DNA of 64,000 bases from Streptomyces sannanensis (GCF_039536205.1 NZ_BAAAYL010000001.1:3100001-3164000); one strand, 5' to 3'. Counted from the first letter of the stretch, positions 8,835-18,836 are shown. Notes: a model not told the origin generated them from the sequence alone. Numbers and translations are program-made.

Positions 8835-9033
8835 AGCCGAACGACTCGCCGGAGCGGTACGCGCGTACGGCGACGTCTCCCCCGGAGCCGGAGCCCGTCG
8901 CCGCGCGCCGGCGCAGGACGAGTCCGTGTCCGGGGCCCGCTTCAACCGGCGTGCGGCGGAAACCGGCCAACATATGATCCTATGCTTCTGCCGGGCAGGG
9001 TGATTGCCTGTGAACGGGGAGGACAGACCACAC

Positions 9034-10794
9034 ATGGATGACCTGAGGCCCGGGGATCCTCAGCAGATCGGCGCGTACCGGCTGCTGCGCAGACTCGGCA
9101 CAGGGGGCATGGGCCAGGTGTATCTGGCCCGGTCCGGGGGCGGCCGTACCGTCGTGGTGAAAGTGGTGCGTGGCGAACTGGCCGATCAGCCGGAGTTCCG
9201 CCGGCGCTTCCGGCAGGAGGTGGCGGCCGCCAGGCGGGTGGGCGGCACCTGGACCGCGCCGGTCCTGGACGCCGACACCGAGGCCGCCGCACCGTGGGTG
9301 GCGACCGGCTACATCGCCGGGCCCTCACTGCAGGACGTGGTGGACGACGAGCAGTACGGCCCGCTGCGGGAACACTCCGCACTGGTCCTGGCGAACGGCC
9401 TCCTCCAGGCACTGGCCGACATCCACCGGGCCGGACTCGTCCACCGGGACCTCAAGCCGTCCAACATCCTGGTCACCCTCGACGGACCGCGCGTCATCGA
9501 CTTCGGCATCGCCCGGGCCCTGGAGCCCGTCGCCGACGCCCTGGCGACACGTACCGGCGCGGTGGTCGGCTCACCCGGCTTCATGTCGCCCGAGCAGGTA
9601 CGCGGCGAACGCGTCGGCACCGCGACCGATGTGTTCTGCCTGGGGGCGGTCCTCGCCTACTGTGCCACCGGGCGGATGCCCTTCGGCGGCGCCGAGAGCG
9701 GAATCCACGCCCTGCTCTTCCGGATAGCCCAGGAGGAGCCGGACCTCGCCGGCCTCCCCGAGGGCCCCCTCCGCGCCCTGATCACGGCCTGCCTGGCCAA
9801 GGACCCCGCCGCCAGACCCGCCGTCACCGAGCTGCTGCGCCACACGGCGTCCTACGCACAGCACTCCGGCACCTGGCTCCCCGCCGGGCTCACCGCGCAC
9901 CTGGGGCGCCACGCCGCGCGGCTGCTGGACACCGACGCCCCCGCGCAGGAGACGACGATGCCGGCCGGCCGGTTCGGACCGGCCCCGCTGCCCCATGTGC
10001 CGGTGGGCTTCACCCCCGCGCCCGCACCGACCCCCGTCCCGGTCCCCGTTCCCGCCCCCGCATCGAGGCTGAAGTCCCCGAAGGCCCTGTCCAACGCACT
10101 GGTGACGCTCCTGTGCGTGAGCAGCCTGTGCTCCGTCGTCGACCTGAACTACGCGGTCGGCCTGTACCGCAGACTGTCCGACGCCGCACGCCTCCCCGCC
10201 CCGGCCTCCGCCGCCCGCTTCGAGGAACTGAAGAAGACCTGGCAGGACGCCCCGGACTGGGTCATGCTGACCTGGACGCTCATCATGCTCACGATCTTCG
10301 TCGTGTGGCTGTTCTGGTTCCGGCGCGTACGGATCAACGCCGAGGCGTTCGCCCCGCAGCAGCACCGCTTCAGCCGCGGCTGGGCGATGTTCTGCTGGTT
10401 CATCCCCATCGCCCACCTGTGGATCCCCAAGCAGATCACCAACGACATCTGGAACGCGAGCGCTCCACACGAAGCCGACCGGGAGGAAGACACTCGGTCA
10501 CGCCGCGTACTGCACGCATGGTGGCTGCTGTATGCCGCCAACATGGCCCTCATCTACGTCTCCAAGACCTGGGTGTACTGGGACGAGGCCGAGGACACGG
10601 CAGCCGCCCGGCTGGTCGCCCTGGTCACCCTGGCCAACGCGGCGCTGTACCTGGGGGCGGCGGTCCTGGCGATCGTGGTGGTGCAGCAGCTGACCGCGAT
10701 GCAGCAGCGCCGCATCGACCACCACGTGCCCGTCGGCCACGCCGGCACGCCTGTCCCGCAGTGGGGCCACATGACCGCACCCGGCGGTCACTGA
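9034..10794 (+). CDS. Membrane Ser/Thr protein kinase with C-terminal DUF4328
   Basis: This is a PknB-type kinase of 586 residues, started at ATG 9034 behind GGGGAGGA. Residues 12-265 are the kinase domain: glycine loop LGTGGMGQVYLAR, catalytic Lys in VVVKVV, catalytic loop HRDLKPSNIL, DFGIAR, and activation-loop end GSPGFMSPEQ. A proline-rich linker (about 300-355) leads to a DUF4328 region with four hydrophobic segments, including the typical AMFCWFIPIAHLWIPKQ stretch. So the kinase is cytosolic and tethered by a multi-pass C-terminus rather than the usual single TM with extracellular PASTA repeats. The signal sensed is unknown. Confidence 0.9.
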   Translation: MDDLRPGDPQQIGAYRLLRRLGTGGMGQVYLARSGGGRTVVVKVVRGELADQPEFRRRFRQEVAAARRVGGTWTAPVLDADTEAAAPWVATGYIAGPSLQDVVDDEQYGPLREHSALVLANGLLQALADIHRAGLVHRDLKPSNILVTLDGPRVIDFGIARALEPVADALATRTGAVVGSPGFMSPEQVRGERVGTATDVFCLGAVLAYCATGRMPFGGAESGIHALLFRIAQEEPDLAGLPEGPLRALITACLAKDPAARPAVTELLRHTASYAQHSGTWLPAGLTAHLGRHAARLLDTDAPAQETTMPAGRFGPAPLPHVPVGFTPAPAPTPVPVPVPAPASRLKSPKALSNALVTLLCVSSLCSVVDLNYAVGLYRRLSDAARLPAPASAARFEELKKTWQDAPDWVMLTWTLIMLTIFVVWLFWFRRVRINAEAFAPQQHRFSRGWAMFCWFIPIAHLWIPKQITNDIWNASAPHEADREEDTRSRRVLHAWWLLYAANMALIYVSKTWVYWDEAEDTAAARLVALVTLANAALYLGAAVLAIVVVQQLTAMQQRRIDHHVPVGHAGTPVPQWGHMTAPGGH

Positions 10795-10816
10795 CCGCGC
10801 ACCAACGGCGACTCGG

Positions 10817-11008
10817 CTATCGCCATGCGCCTCCCGTCACTTCCGGGTCGGCCAGATCGTCGAGAACGCCTTCATCCAGCATGTCCACGCACCGGCACCG
10901 CTTCGCGGCTGCCACGAACTCCGCCGACGCAACGCCGATCGTGGCGGTCTCCCCTGTCGTACCCGGAATCTCGGTGGCCCGGCGCGAAGCGCCCTGCCCC
11001 GTACTCAC
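10817..11008 (-). CDS. Small hypothetical protein, last of an overlapping trio
   Basis: A 63-codon frame starts at GTG 11008, whose last two bases lie in the stop of the gene before it (GTGA, 4-bp overlap). This indicates translational coupling and is the main support for it. The product is soluble, has a CRC pair near residue 39 and no family I recognise. It may be a shortened version of a longer protein. Confidence 0.45.
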   Translation of the reverse strand: MSTGQGASRRATEIPGTTGETATIGVASAEFVAAAKRCRCVDMLDEGVLDDLADPEVTGGAWR

Positions 11009-11223
11009 AGCAGCCCGCTGTTGCGGTTGAGCTCACGCACCCGTGCCCGCAGCACCACCCCCGGCGGCGCAGGCCGCACCGCCTCCGGCGGGCAGTCCCA
11101 CTCGCGGCCGCCACCCAGCGGACGCAGCTGGACGTACGTACCGACGTGTCCCATTACCTGGCCCACCCGCCCGTCACGCGCGTCGACGGCATACGAACCG
11201 GGCTTCGGGAGCTCCCCGTTCAC
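11005..11223 (-). CDS. Small conserved-looking hypothetical protein (72 aa)
   Basis: The 72-residue product has a compact beta-rich pattern (YAVDARDGRVGQVMGHVGTY, then VQLRPLGGGREW) that I recognise from many small streptomycete proteins of unknown role encoded near HTH/DUF397 genes. It starts at GTG 11223 overlapping the previous stop by 4 bp and in turn overlaps the next gene by 4 bp. No catalytic residue or membrane segment is visible. Confidence 0.65.
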   Translation of the reverse strand: MNGELPKPGSYAVDARDGRVGQVMGHVGTYVQLRPLGGGREWDCPPEAVRPAPPGVVLRARVRELNRNSGLL

Positions 11224-11444
11224 GACTGCCGCCCGCCCAAACCCCCCAGTACGGCGACCAGCCTCAGCGCCATGTCCGGGGTGCAGCGCCCCAGGTCGAT
11301 CAGGGGCAGCGGGTCGCTCGACGCGCAGGACACCGGGTCCACCCGCAGCGACGGCAGCGTCACCCCCACCTCGCCGAGCCCTTGCCGAAGCCGGGCCACC
11401 ACCTCCTCGGCCGCCCGCACCCGCTCGATGCCTGTCATCGCCAT
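11220..11444 (-). CDS. Small hypothetical protein (74 aa), first of the trio
   Basis: The 74-residue product begins with a helical stretch (IERVRAAEEVVARLRQGLGE) and ends LRLVAVLGGLGGRQS. It heads three genes that each overlap by 4 bp and is divergent from the HTH regulator at 11559, with a shared 114-bp promoter region. Small proteins of this composition usually accompany HTH-DUF5753/DUF397 loci in streptomycetes. No function is known to me. Confidence 0.6.
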   Translation of the reverse strand: MAMTGIERVRAAEEVVARLRQGLGEVGVTLPSLRVDPVSCASSDPLPLIDLGRCTPDMALRLVAVLGGLGGRQS

Positions 11445-11558
11445 GGCTCTGTGCCTTCCACTCTCAGTGTGCGCCTTCCTTACACAGAGTGTCCAAGTCC
11501 GGCTAGTCTGAACAGCGACGGCGGCCCAACAACCCGATCTGTGTAACCGGGAGTTGCC

Positions 11559-12392
11559 ATGCCAGGACCGAAGCCCCTCGACCCGTCCTCCTCACCCCGC
11601 GCCCTGCTCGGCGCCGAACTGCGCCACAGGCGCGAGCAAGCCGGTCTCACCCAGGACGAACTGGGCCTGCGGCTTTTCGTGAGCGGCTCCTTCATCGGCC
11701 AACTGGAGGCCGGTACGCGCCGGATGGTGCCCGAGTACGCGCGGCTGACAGACGACATCCTGGGGACGGACGGCTTCTTCCTGCGCAACTGCAAGGCCGC
11801 GACGAAGTCGAAGTACCCGGACCACTTCGCGGAGGCGGCGGAGGCGGAAGCGATCGCGCAGACGATCAAGGAGTACGCGCCGCTGCTGATCCCGGGCCTG
11901 CTGCAGACGGAGGCGTACGCGCGGGCGGTGTTCCGGGCGTACCAGCCGACGGCGATGGAGGAGACCATCGACGAGCTGGTGGCAGCCAGGCTGGACCGGG
12001 CGCGGCTGCTCGCTCATCCAACAACGCCGTTGTTGTGGGCGGTACTGGACGAGGCGGTGCTGCGTCGGAAGGTCGGCGGGGCGGGGGTGATGGCGGAGGC
12101 GCTGGGGCATATCGCCGCGCTGATGCGCCGGCACCGGGTGATCGCGCAGGTGCTGCCGTTCGAGGCGGGGGCTCATGCGGCGCTGCACGGCGCTCTCAAG
12201 TTGATGACATTCAGCGACGCGCCACCACTGGCCTACGTCGACGGCCTGGGCACGGGACGCCTGCTGGACGATCCAGCCACGCTGGCACGCCATGAACTGA
12301 CCTACGATCTGCTCTTGGCCAGCGCATTGTCACCGGAAGCGTCCCTGGCCCTCATCGAGTCCGCGGCGGAGGCATACGTCCATGATCTTTGA
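11559..12392 (+). CDS. XRE-family HTH regulator with DUF5753
   Basis: The 277-residue regulator has an N-terminal XRE helix-turn-helix (LRHRREQAGLTQDELGLRLF through SGSFIGQLEAGTR, residues 20-55) and a C-terminal DUF5753 domain (about 95-275, with LIPGLLQTEAYARAVF and the QVLPFEAGAH stretch). GGGAG lies ahead of the ATG. It overlaps the downstream DUF397 gene by 11 bp. This HTH-DUF5753/DUF397 arrangement is the common streptomycete pair related to the BldB/AbaA-type development loci and has been compared with toxin-antitoxin systems. The target here is unknown. Confidence 0.88.
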   Translation: MPGPKPLDPSSSPRALLGAELRHRREQAGLTQDELGLRLFVSGSFIGQLEAGTRRMVPEYARLTDDILGTDGFFLRNCKAATKSKYPDHFAEAAEAEAIAQTIKEYAPLLIPGLLQTEAYARAVFRAYQPTAMEETIDELVAARLDRARLLAHPTTPLLWAVLDEAVLRRKVGGAGVMAEALGHIAALMRRHRVIAQVLPFEAGAHAALHGALKLMTFSDAPPLAYVDGLGTGRLLDDPATLARHELTYDLLLASALSPEASLALIESAAEAYVHDL

Positions 12393-12666
12393 GTACGACC
12401 TGAGCGCTGCCCACTGGTACAAGTCGAGCTACAGCGGCGGGGACGGCGGCAACTGCATCGAAGTCGCGCGCGACTTCCCCGGCGCTGCCCAGTGGCGCAA
12501 GTCCAGCTACAGCGGTGGCAGCGGCGGCGACTGTCTCGAAGTCGCCGACGGACTCGTCGGCGTCGTGCCCGTCCGGGACTCAAAGGCCCAGCTCGGTCCG
12601 GAGCTTGTGTTCCGGGCTCCGGCCTGGTCCGCGTTCGTGGACGGCGTCAAGGGCGGGACCCTCTGA
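12382..12666 (+). CDS. Tandem DUF397 protein
   Basis: The 94-residue product carries two DUF397 units. The first (HWYKSSYSGGDGGNCIEVAR, residues 11-30) breaks off after the Cys/Glu signature. The second (QWRKSSYSGGSGGDCLEVAD, residues 37-56) is complete and continues into VPVRDSK and the C-terminal FRAPAWSAFVDGVK. Single DUF397 proteins are usually 60-70 residues, so this is a partial internal duplication. Its start lies inside the 3' end of the HTH-DUF5753 gene, so the two are translated together. DUF397 proteins are thought to work with their neighbouring regulator. Confidence 0.85.
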   Translation: MIFEYDLSAAHWYKSSYSGGDGGNCIEVARDFPGAAQWRKSSYSGGSGGDCLEVADGLVGVVPVRDSKAQLGPELVFRAPAWSAFVDGVKGGTL

Positions 12667-12852
12667 CCTGCGGCTGAAGAAGCGCTGCTCGCCCCGGGTC
12701 TCAAGTCCTGGGGCTTGAGCGCTCTTTGTTTCGAAGGGGTGGTTAGTTACCCCACCCACCCGCCCAACTCCCGCGCACCACAGATGTGGTGACTTTTTGT
12801 GATCAGCTTGCCACGGACCGTGGCAGCGGTTTACGGTGCGGCCATAAACGTC

Positions 12853-12886
12853 GACCCCCACCGGTGCGCCAACACCTGCGGGGGTC
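12853..12886 (+). promoter_or_regulatory. Hairpin in the leader of the gene at 12924
   Basis: GACCCCC at 12853-12859 pairs with GGGGGTC at 12880-12886 around an inner CCGGTG/CACC pairing. It lies 37 nt before the ATG of the next gene. I have the impression that similar leaders precede related streptomycete genes, so it may be a conserved 5'-UTR structure. Confidence 0.4.
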
Positions 12887-12923
12887 TGACCACCAAGATC
12901 TCCACCTGAAAGAAACAGATCTG

Positions 12924-13865
12924 ATGGCTGACACCCAGCCTAGTGCTGCCTCTGTCCCCTCCGCACACCCCATGGCCAACCCCGGTTTCGGCAAGCGCTC
13001 CGCGCCCGGCCAAGAACCGCGCCGCCACCACGACTTCGCCCACCTCCCGGCCCGTGAGGCATCCGTCGCCGGATACATCGACCGGCTGAAGGACGGCTCC
13101 GACATCTCCCAGAAGACGCTGGCCGCGCAACTCCCCGGCATCGGCCAGTGGGCCGCCGCCACCGTCCTGCGCAACCTTGGCGCCGCCGGGCATGTGCGGC
13201 ATGTCCGGGAACACCTTGTCGGGCCGCGAGGCGCGCGGTGGGTGACACGGACCTACTTCTCCCGCACCCCACGGAATGACGCCTGGTGGGCGACGTTCCA
13301 GGCCGACGCCCTGCCCGACGACCCGTCCGACGCCGCGCCGGACGGCGATTCCGTACCCGAGGACGAGCCTGCCCATCAGCCCCCGGCGCAGGCCCCCTCG
13401 CCACCACCGTCACCGTCCCCGCCGCACCGTTCCCGTGCGTACGACACCCTGGCCTCGCTCGGCCGTACCGCCCCCGCCATGAGCCTGTCCGCCGCGGACT
13501 GCGAGGCACTCGAGGCCCTGGCCGCCGACTGGTTCGCCCGCGGCGCCGACGAGGCCGACCTGGTCCGCGCCCTCACGGAGGGCCTGCCGACCCCGGTGCA
13601 CCACCCGGCCGGCCTCGCCCGCACCCGCCTGATCGCCAAGCTGCCGCCCGAACGCGCCCCCTCACCGCCGCGCCCGCCCCTGCGCATGCTGGAGTGCCTG
13701 ACCTGCGGCACCCCGGGCCGCGCCGAGACCCTTCCCGGCGGGCTCTGCACCGCCTGCCAGGGCAAGCCCGTGCCCGTACCGCGTGCCGTAAGGCCCGACG
13801 ACGTCCACACCCACGTTGCTCACGTCCGGGCGGCTGCCCGGCCACCCGCGAGGACACGCAGATGA
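12924..13865 (+). CDS. Hypothetical protein with winged-helix-like N-terminal domain
   Basis: The 313-residue product is started at ATG 12924. Residues 35-115 (VAGYIDRLKDGSDISQKTLA, then ATVLRNLGAAGHVRHVREHL and a TRTYFSR strand) look like a winged-helix DNA-binding domain. A proline-rich linker (about 140-175) follows, then a helical segment (LSAADCEALEALAADWFARG), and a C-terminal CLTCG...CTACQG four-Cys motif (residues 261-284) that could bind zinc. Genes of this build occur in several copies in streptomycetes, with no assigned role. A DNA-binding role is inference. Confidence 0.7.
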   Translation: MADTQPSAASVPSAHPMANPGFGKRSAPGQEPRRHHDFAHLPAREASVAGYIDRLKDGSDISQKTLAAQLPGIGQWAAATVLRNLGAAGHVRHVREHLVGPRGARWVTRTYFSRTPRNDAWWATFQADALPDDPSDAAPDGDSVPEDEPAHQPPAQAPSPPPSPSPPHRSRAYDTLASLGRTAPAMSLSAADCEALEALAADWFARGADEADLVRALTEGLPTPVHHPAGLARTRLIAKLPPERAPSPPRPPLRMLECLTCGTPGRAETLPGGLCTACQGKPVPVPRAVRPDDVHTHVAHVRAAARPPARTRR

Positions 13866-13924
13866 CTCTTCAGTCGATCCGCCGCCACCGTGCCGGGGCA
13901 CCATGGACGGGAGGAGGCGACGCC

Positions 13925-14599
13925 ATGACCCCCAGCCCCGTTGACCACGCCCAGATGTCCGTCGAGGAGTTCGAGGAACTGGCCCGTAGGGCCCCGGAGA
14001 CGGTGACGCTCGAATTCATCAACGGAAAGCTGAAGGTGAAGTACGGCCCGATCCAGGTCGAGGACTTCGAGGAGCTCGCCCGCAAGGCCCCGGAGACGGT
14101 GACGCTCGAGCTCATCAACGGAAAGCTGAAGGTCAAGCCTGTGCCGGACGGCGACCACGGAGAGATCGTTATGTGGCTGCTCAGGCAGTGCATGCAGCTC
14201 CGCCCTGAATTGGCGCTGTACCCGGAACAAGGGCTGGTGATCCCGACCTACCGCGCGGGCCGCGCCAAGCCTGATGGCGCCCTTGCCCCGGTCGACTACT
14301 TCGCCGGACAGGGCGAATGGGCACATCCCACCGGTGTCCTCATGGCGGTCGAGGTCACCTCCTACGACTCCGACACCGACCGTCGTGATCGCATCGAGAA
14401 GGGCGCCGGCTACGCGGCAGCGGGCATCCCCGTCTTCCTCCTCGTCGACCGCCGCGACTGCACCCTCCACGTCCACAGTGAGCCCGAGAACGGGACGTAC
14501 CAGCAGCAGCCGTCCTACAAGTACGGCGACACGGTCCCGCTTCCCGCCCCCGTCGACATCACCCTCGACACCGAGAAACTCAAGGACTACGTCCGCTGA
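13925..14599 (+). CDS. Uma2-family (DUF820) PD-(D/E)XK nuclease-like protein with duplicated N-terminal segment
   Basis: The 224-residue protein starts behind GGGAGGAGG. Uma2 proteins carry a restriction-endonuclease-like fold. The core motifs are PDGALAP (Asp), VLMAVEVTSYDS (Glu) and DRIEKGAGYAAAGIPVFLLVD with the Lys and the typical YAxxGIPxYWxxD end. Unusually, residues 13-39 (VEEFEELARRAPETVTLEFI followed by NGKLKVK) are repeated almost exactly at 45-71, a 96-bp in-frame duplication. The usual family length is about 185-200 residues, so the duplication accounts for the excess. Biological role of the family is unsettled. Confidence 0.85.
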   Translation: MTPSPVDHAQMSVEEFEELARRAPETVTLEFINGKLKVKYGPIQVEDFEELARKAPETVTLELINGKLKVKPVPDGDHGEIVMWLLRQCMQLRPELALYPEQGLVIPTYRAGRAKPDGALAPVDYFAGQGEWAHPTGVLMAVEVTSYDSDTDRRDRIEKGAGYAAAGIPVFLLVDRRDCTLHVHSEPENGTYQQQPSYKYGDTVPLPAPVDITLDTEKLKDYVR

Positions 14600-14628
14600 G
14601 CAGCACAGGTTTTCGGTCCCCACAGCGC

Positions 14629-14664
14629 CCGAGGGCGGCACCCCTGGTGGGGTACCGCCCTCGG
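14629..14664. terminator. Bidirectional hairpin terminator between the Uma2 gene and groEL2
   Basis: Arms at 14629-14644 (CCGAGGGCGGCACCCC) and 14649-14664 pair around a TGGT loop with one mismatch. The hairpin sits between two convergent stops. Confidence 0.75.
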
Positions 14665-14691
14665 TTCAGGACCGGGTCCGAGCCGTCAGGC

Positions 14692-16468
<1,777 letters not shown>

Positions 16469-16477
16469 CGCCAATGA

Positions 16478-16504
16478 TTAGCACTCGCCCCCCTCGAGTG
16501 CAAG
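16478..16504. promoter_or_regulatory. CIRCE operator (distal copy)
   Basis: TTAGCACTC, a 9-bp spacer, then GAGTGCAAG, with two changes in the right arm. It starts 9 bp beyond the first copy, so the two together read as four alternating half-sites. Confidence 0.8.
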
Positions 16505-16522
16505 GCGCACGCGCGAAACCAC

Positions 16523-16568
16523 ACGCCGGAGGGCCCGTATCCACCACGGGATACGGGCCCTCCGGCGT
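16523..16568 (-). terminator. Strong hairpin terminator after the cold-shock gene
   Basis: A 20-bp perfect stem (16523-16542 with 16549-16568) with a 6-nt loop lies 41 bp beyond the cold-shock stop. It also insulates groEL2. Confidence 0.85.
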
Positions 16569-16609
16569 GACGTCATGGACGTCATGCAGTCAGTCGGTCA
16601 GCCGACGCT

Positions 16610-16816
16610 TCAGTGCGCAGCCAGTCGGACCATGTCCGCCTGCGGCCCCTTCTGGCCCTGCGAGATCTCGAACTCGACCCGCTGGCCCTCTTCCAGGGTG
16701 CGGTAGCCGTCCATCTGGATCGCGCTGTAGTGGACGAAAACATCCGCACCACCGTCGACCGCGATGAAGCCGTACCCCTTCTCCGCGTTGAACCACTTGA
16801 CGGTGCCCTGAGCCAT
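16610..16816 (-). CDS. Cold-shock-domain protein (CspA family)
   Basis: The 68-residue RNA/ssDNA chaperone is a single cold-shock domain. RNP1 is KGYGFIAVD (residues 13-21) and RNP2 is DVFVHYSAI (25-33). The N-terminus [14 protein letters not shown] is diagnostic of the actinobacterial 7-kDa Csp proteins (the SC7.0/ScoF type). It is encoded alone, with a strong terminator at 16523-16568 and a long upstream gap that would hold the 5'-UTR typical of cold-shock genes. It shares orientation with groEL2 but has its own terminator. Confidence 0.95.
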   Translation of the reverse strand: MAQGTVKWFNAEKGYGFIAVDGGADVFVHYSAIQMDGYRTLEEGQRVEFEISQGQKGPQADMVRLAAH

Positions 16817-17145
16817 GCCTAACTCCCCTATTACTGGCCCTTGCGCAGGACCGCACTTCGCGGACCCGGGTCAGACCTCACCCCCCGAGTCGTGGGGGCG
16901 TGCGCCGGAACGCGTCGACCGCCGCTGAATGTATCCGCACCGATGCCGTCTGCAACAGGTCAATCGGAAGAGAAATCCGGGCACCGTCACATCCCGGAAT
17001 GGGGAGAATTCCCGGCACTCCAGGGCAAGTCGGGCCCAGCAAAACGTACTTAAAGGACGATCAGCTCGAACAGTTTGGCTGCATATTGACGCAGCGAGCG
17101 TCACTTCTTCATATGCACTGGGCACTCTACCGCGCCCCGGGGTAC
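16817..17145. other. Gene-free stretch upstream of the cold-shock gene
   Basis: I see no convincing gene here. The stretch is noticeably less G+C-rich than its surroundings in 16930-17130 and should contain the promoter and long 5'-UTR of the minus-strand cold-shock gene. Confidence 0.5.
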
Positions 17146-17186
17146 GGAATTACCCCCTCCGCTTCAATTGCGGAAGGGGTAATTCC
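17146..17186 (-). terminator. Terminator of the thrC-sulfur-carrier operon
   Basis: A 17-bp stem with one mismatch (17146-17162 with 17170-17186, starting GGAATTACCCC) and a TTCAATT loop lies 15 bp after the stop of the sulfur-carrier gene. Confidence 0.75.
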
Positions 17187-17200
17187 GGTAATTCCCGGTG

Positions 17201-17479
17201 TCAGCAGCCGCCGGCGACGGCCGGGATGATCGAGACGCCCGCGCCGTCCGGGGTGGCGGTCTCCAGGCCCTGCTCGAAGCGGACGTCGTCGTCGTTGACG
17301 TACACGTTCACGAAGCGGCGCAGCTTGCCCTGGTCGTCCAGGACACGTGCGGCGATGCCGGCGTGGTTCTTCTCCAGGTCGGCGATGACCTCGGCGAGGG
17401 TCGCCCCCTCCGCGGCGACCTCGGCCCGGCCGCCGGTGTAGGTGCGGAGGATGGTGGGGATACGGACGTTGACGCTCAT
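17201..17479 (-). CDS. MoaD/ThiS-family sulfur-carrier-like protein ending in Gly-Gly-Cys
   Basis: The 92-residue protein has a beta-grasp ubiquitin-like fold. Members carry sulfur as a thiocarboxylate on a C-terminal Gly-Gly. The sequence (VNVRIPTILRTYTGGRAEV, RFVNVYVNDDDVRF, GVSIIPAVAGG) is closest in pattern to actinobacterial CysO/MoaD2 proteins. Here the Gly-Gly is followed by one extra Cys before the stop, so it would need trimming before adenylation, as for carriers matured by a JAMM protease. It follows thrC by 73 nt on the same strand and probably shares its transcript. A role in cysteine or other sulfur transfer is inferred. Confidence 0.85.
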   Translation of the reverse strand: MSVNVRIPTILRTYTGGRAEVAAEGATLAEVIADLEKNHAGIAARVLDDQGKLRRFVNVYVNDDDVRFEQGLETATPDGAGVSIIPAVAGGC

Positions 17480-17552
17480 GCTCGGCTCCTCGCTTCGCTC
17501 GGAGACGCATGCGCGTGACGCGCCTCCCTTTTGGTTCGCTCGCTGCGCTCGC

Positions 17553-18836
17553 TCACGCGAGGCCGGCCTCTCGGAAAGAGTCCAGGTCGGGGCGGATGAC
17601 GGCGGACATGCCCGTGGTCGGGGCCACCGCGTCGAGGGTCTTGAGGCCGTCACCGGTGTTGACGACCACGGTGGTGAGAGACGGGTCGATGACACCGGCC
17701 TCGACCAGCTTCTTCGTCACGCCGAGGGTCACACCACCCGCCGTTTCGGTGAAGATGCCCTCGGTACGGGCCAGCAGCTTGATCGCGTCGACGATCTGCT
17801 CGTCCGTGACGTCCTCGACGGCGCCGCCGGTGCGCCGGGCGATGTCCAGTACGTACGGGCCGTCCGCCGGATTGCCGATGGCGAGCGACTTGGCGATGGT
17901 GTCCGGCTTCTGCGGGCGCACGACGTCATGGCCGGCCTTGAAGGCCTGGGACACCGGGGAGCAGCCCTCCGCCTGGGCGCCGAAGATCTTGTACGGCCTG
18001 TCCTCGACCAGACCGAGCTCGATCAGCTCCCGCAGACCCTTGTCGATCTTCGTGAGCTGCGAGCCGGAGGCGACCGGGATCACGATCTGGTCGGGCAGCC
18101 GCCAGCCGAGCTGCTCACAGATCTCGTACGCCAGGGTCTTGGAGCCCTCGCCGTAGTACGGGCGCAGATTGACGTTCACGAAGCCCCAGCCCTCACCCAA
18201 CGGATCGCCGATGAGCTCGGAGCAGAAACGATTGACATCGTCGTAGTTGCCCTCGATCCCGACCAGTTCACCGCCGTAGACCGCGGCCATGACGACCTTG
18301 CCCTGCTCCAGGTCGTGCGGGATGAACACGCAGGACTTGAAGCCCGCCCGGGCCGCGGCGGCACCCACCGCACCGGCCAGATTGCCGGTGGAGGAACAGG
18401 ACAGGGTGGTGAACCCGAAGGCGCGGGCGGCCTCGACGGCGATGGCGACGACACGGTCCTTGAAGGAGTGCGTCGGGTTGCCGGAGTCGTCCTTGACGAA
18501 CAGGCCGCCGGTGATACCCAGTTCGGCCGCCAGATGGTCGGCCTTGACCAGCTTGGTGAAGCCGGGGTTCAGGTTCGGCTTGTCCGCGACATCGGCGGGG
18601 ACGGGCAGCAGCGGGGCGTAGCGCCAGATGCTGTCGGGGCCGGCCTCGATCTGCTTGCGGAGGGCCTCCGGGTCGCCCACCGGCAGGTCGTACGCGACTT
18701 CCAGCGGGCCGAAACACAGCTCGCAGGCGAAGATCGGGCCGAGTCGGAAGCGCTCACCGCACTCGCGACAGGACAACGCGGCGGCGGGACCGAGATTCAC
18801 GGCAGGGGGGGTGGTTGCGACAGACTGCACAGCCAT
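17553..18836 (-). CDS. thrC: Threonine synthase
   Basis: ThrC converts O-phospho-L-homoserine to L-threonine with pyridoxal phosphate. The 427-residue enzyme begins with a four-Cys zinc-ribbon-like segment (SCRECGERFRLGPIFACELC), has the PLP lysine in HSFKDRV (about residue 105) and the phosphate-binding SCSSTGNLAGAVGAAAARAG loop. MAVQSV at 18836 is taken as the start from family memory. An in-frame ATG at 18860 is possible but has GAGGAAG only 2 nt before it. The gene precedes the sulfur-carrier gene on the same strand. The leader at 18837-18907 looks structured. Confidence 0.93.
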   Translation of the reverse strand: MAVQSVATTPPAVNLGPAAALSCRECGERFRLGPIFACELCFGPLEVAYDLPVGDPEALRKQIEAGPDSIWRYAPLLPVPADVADKPNLNPGFTKLVKADHLAAELGITGGLFVKDDSGNPTHSFKDRVVAIAVEAARAFGFTTLSCSSTGNLAGAVGAAAARAGFKSCVFIPHDLEQGKVVMAAVYGGELVGIEGNYDDVNRFCSELIGDPLGEGWGFVNVNLRPYYGEGSKTLAYEICEQLGWRLPDQIVIPVASGSQLTKIDKGLRELIELGLVEDRPYKIFGAQAEGCSPVSQAFKAGHDVVRPQKPDTIAKSLAIGNPADGPYVLDIARRTGGAVEDVTDEQIVDAIKLLARTEGIFTETAGGVTLGVTKKLVEAGVIDPSLTTVVVNTGDGLKTLDAVAPTTGMSAVIRPDLDSFREAGLA

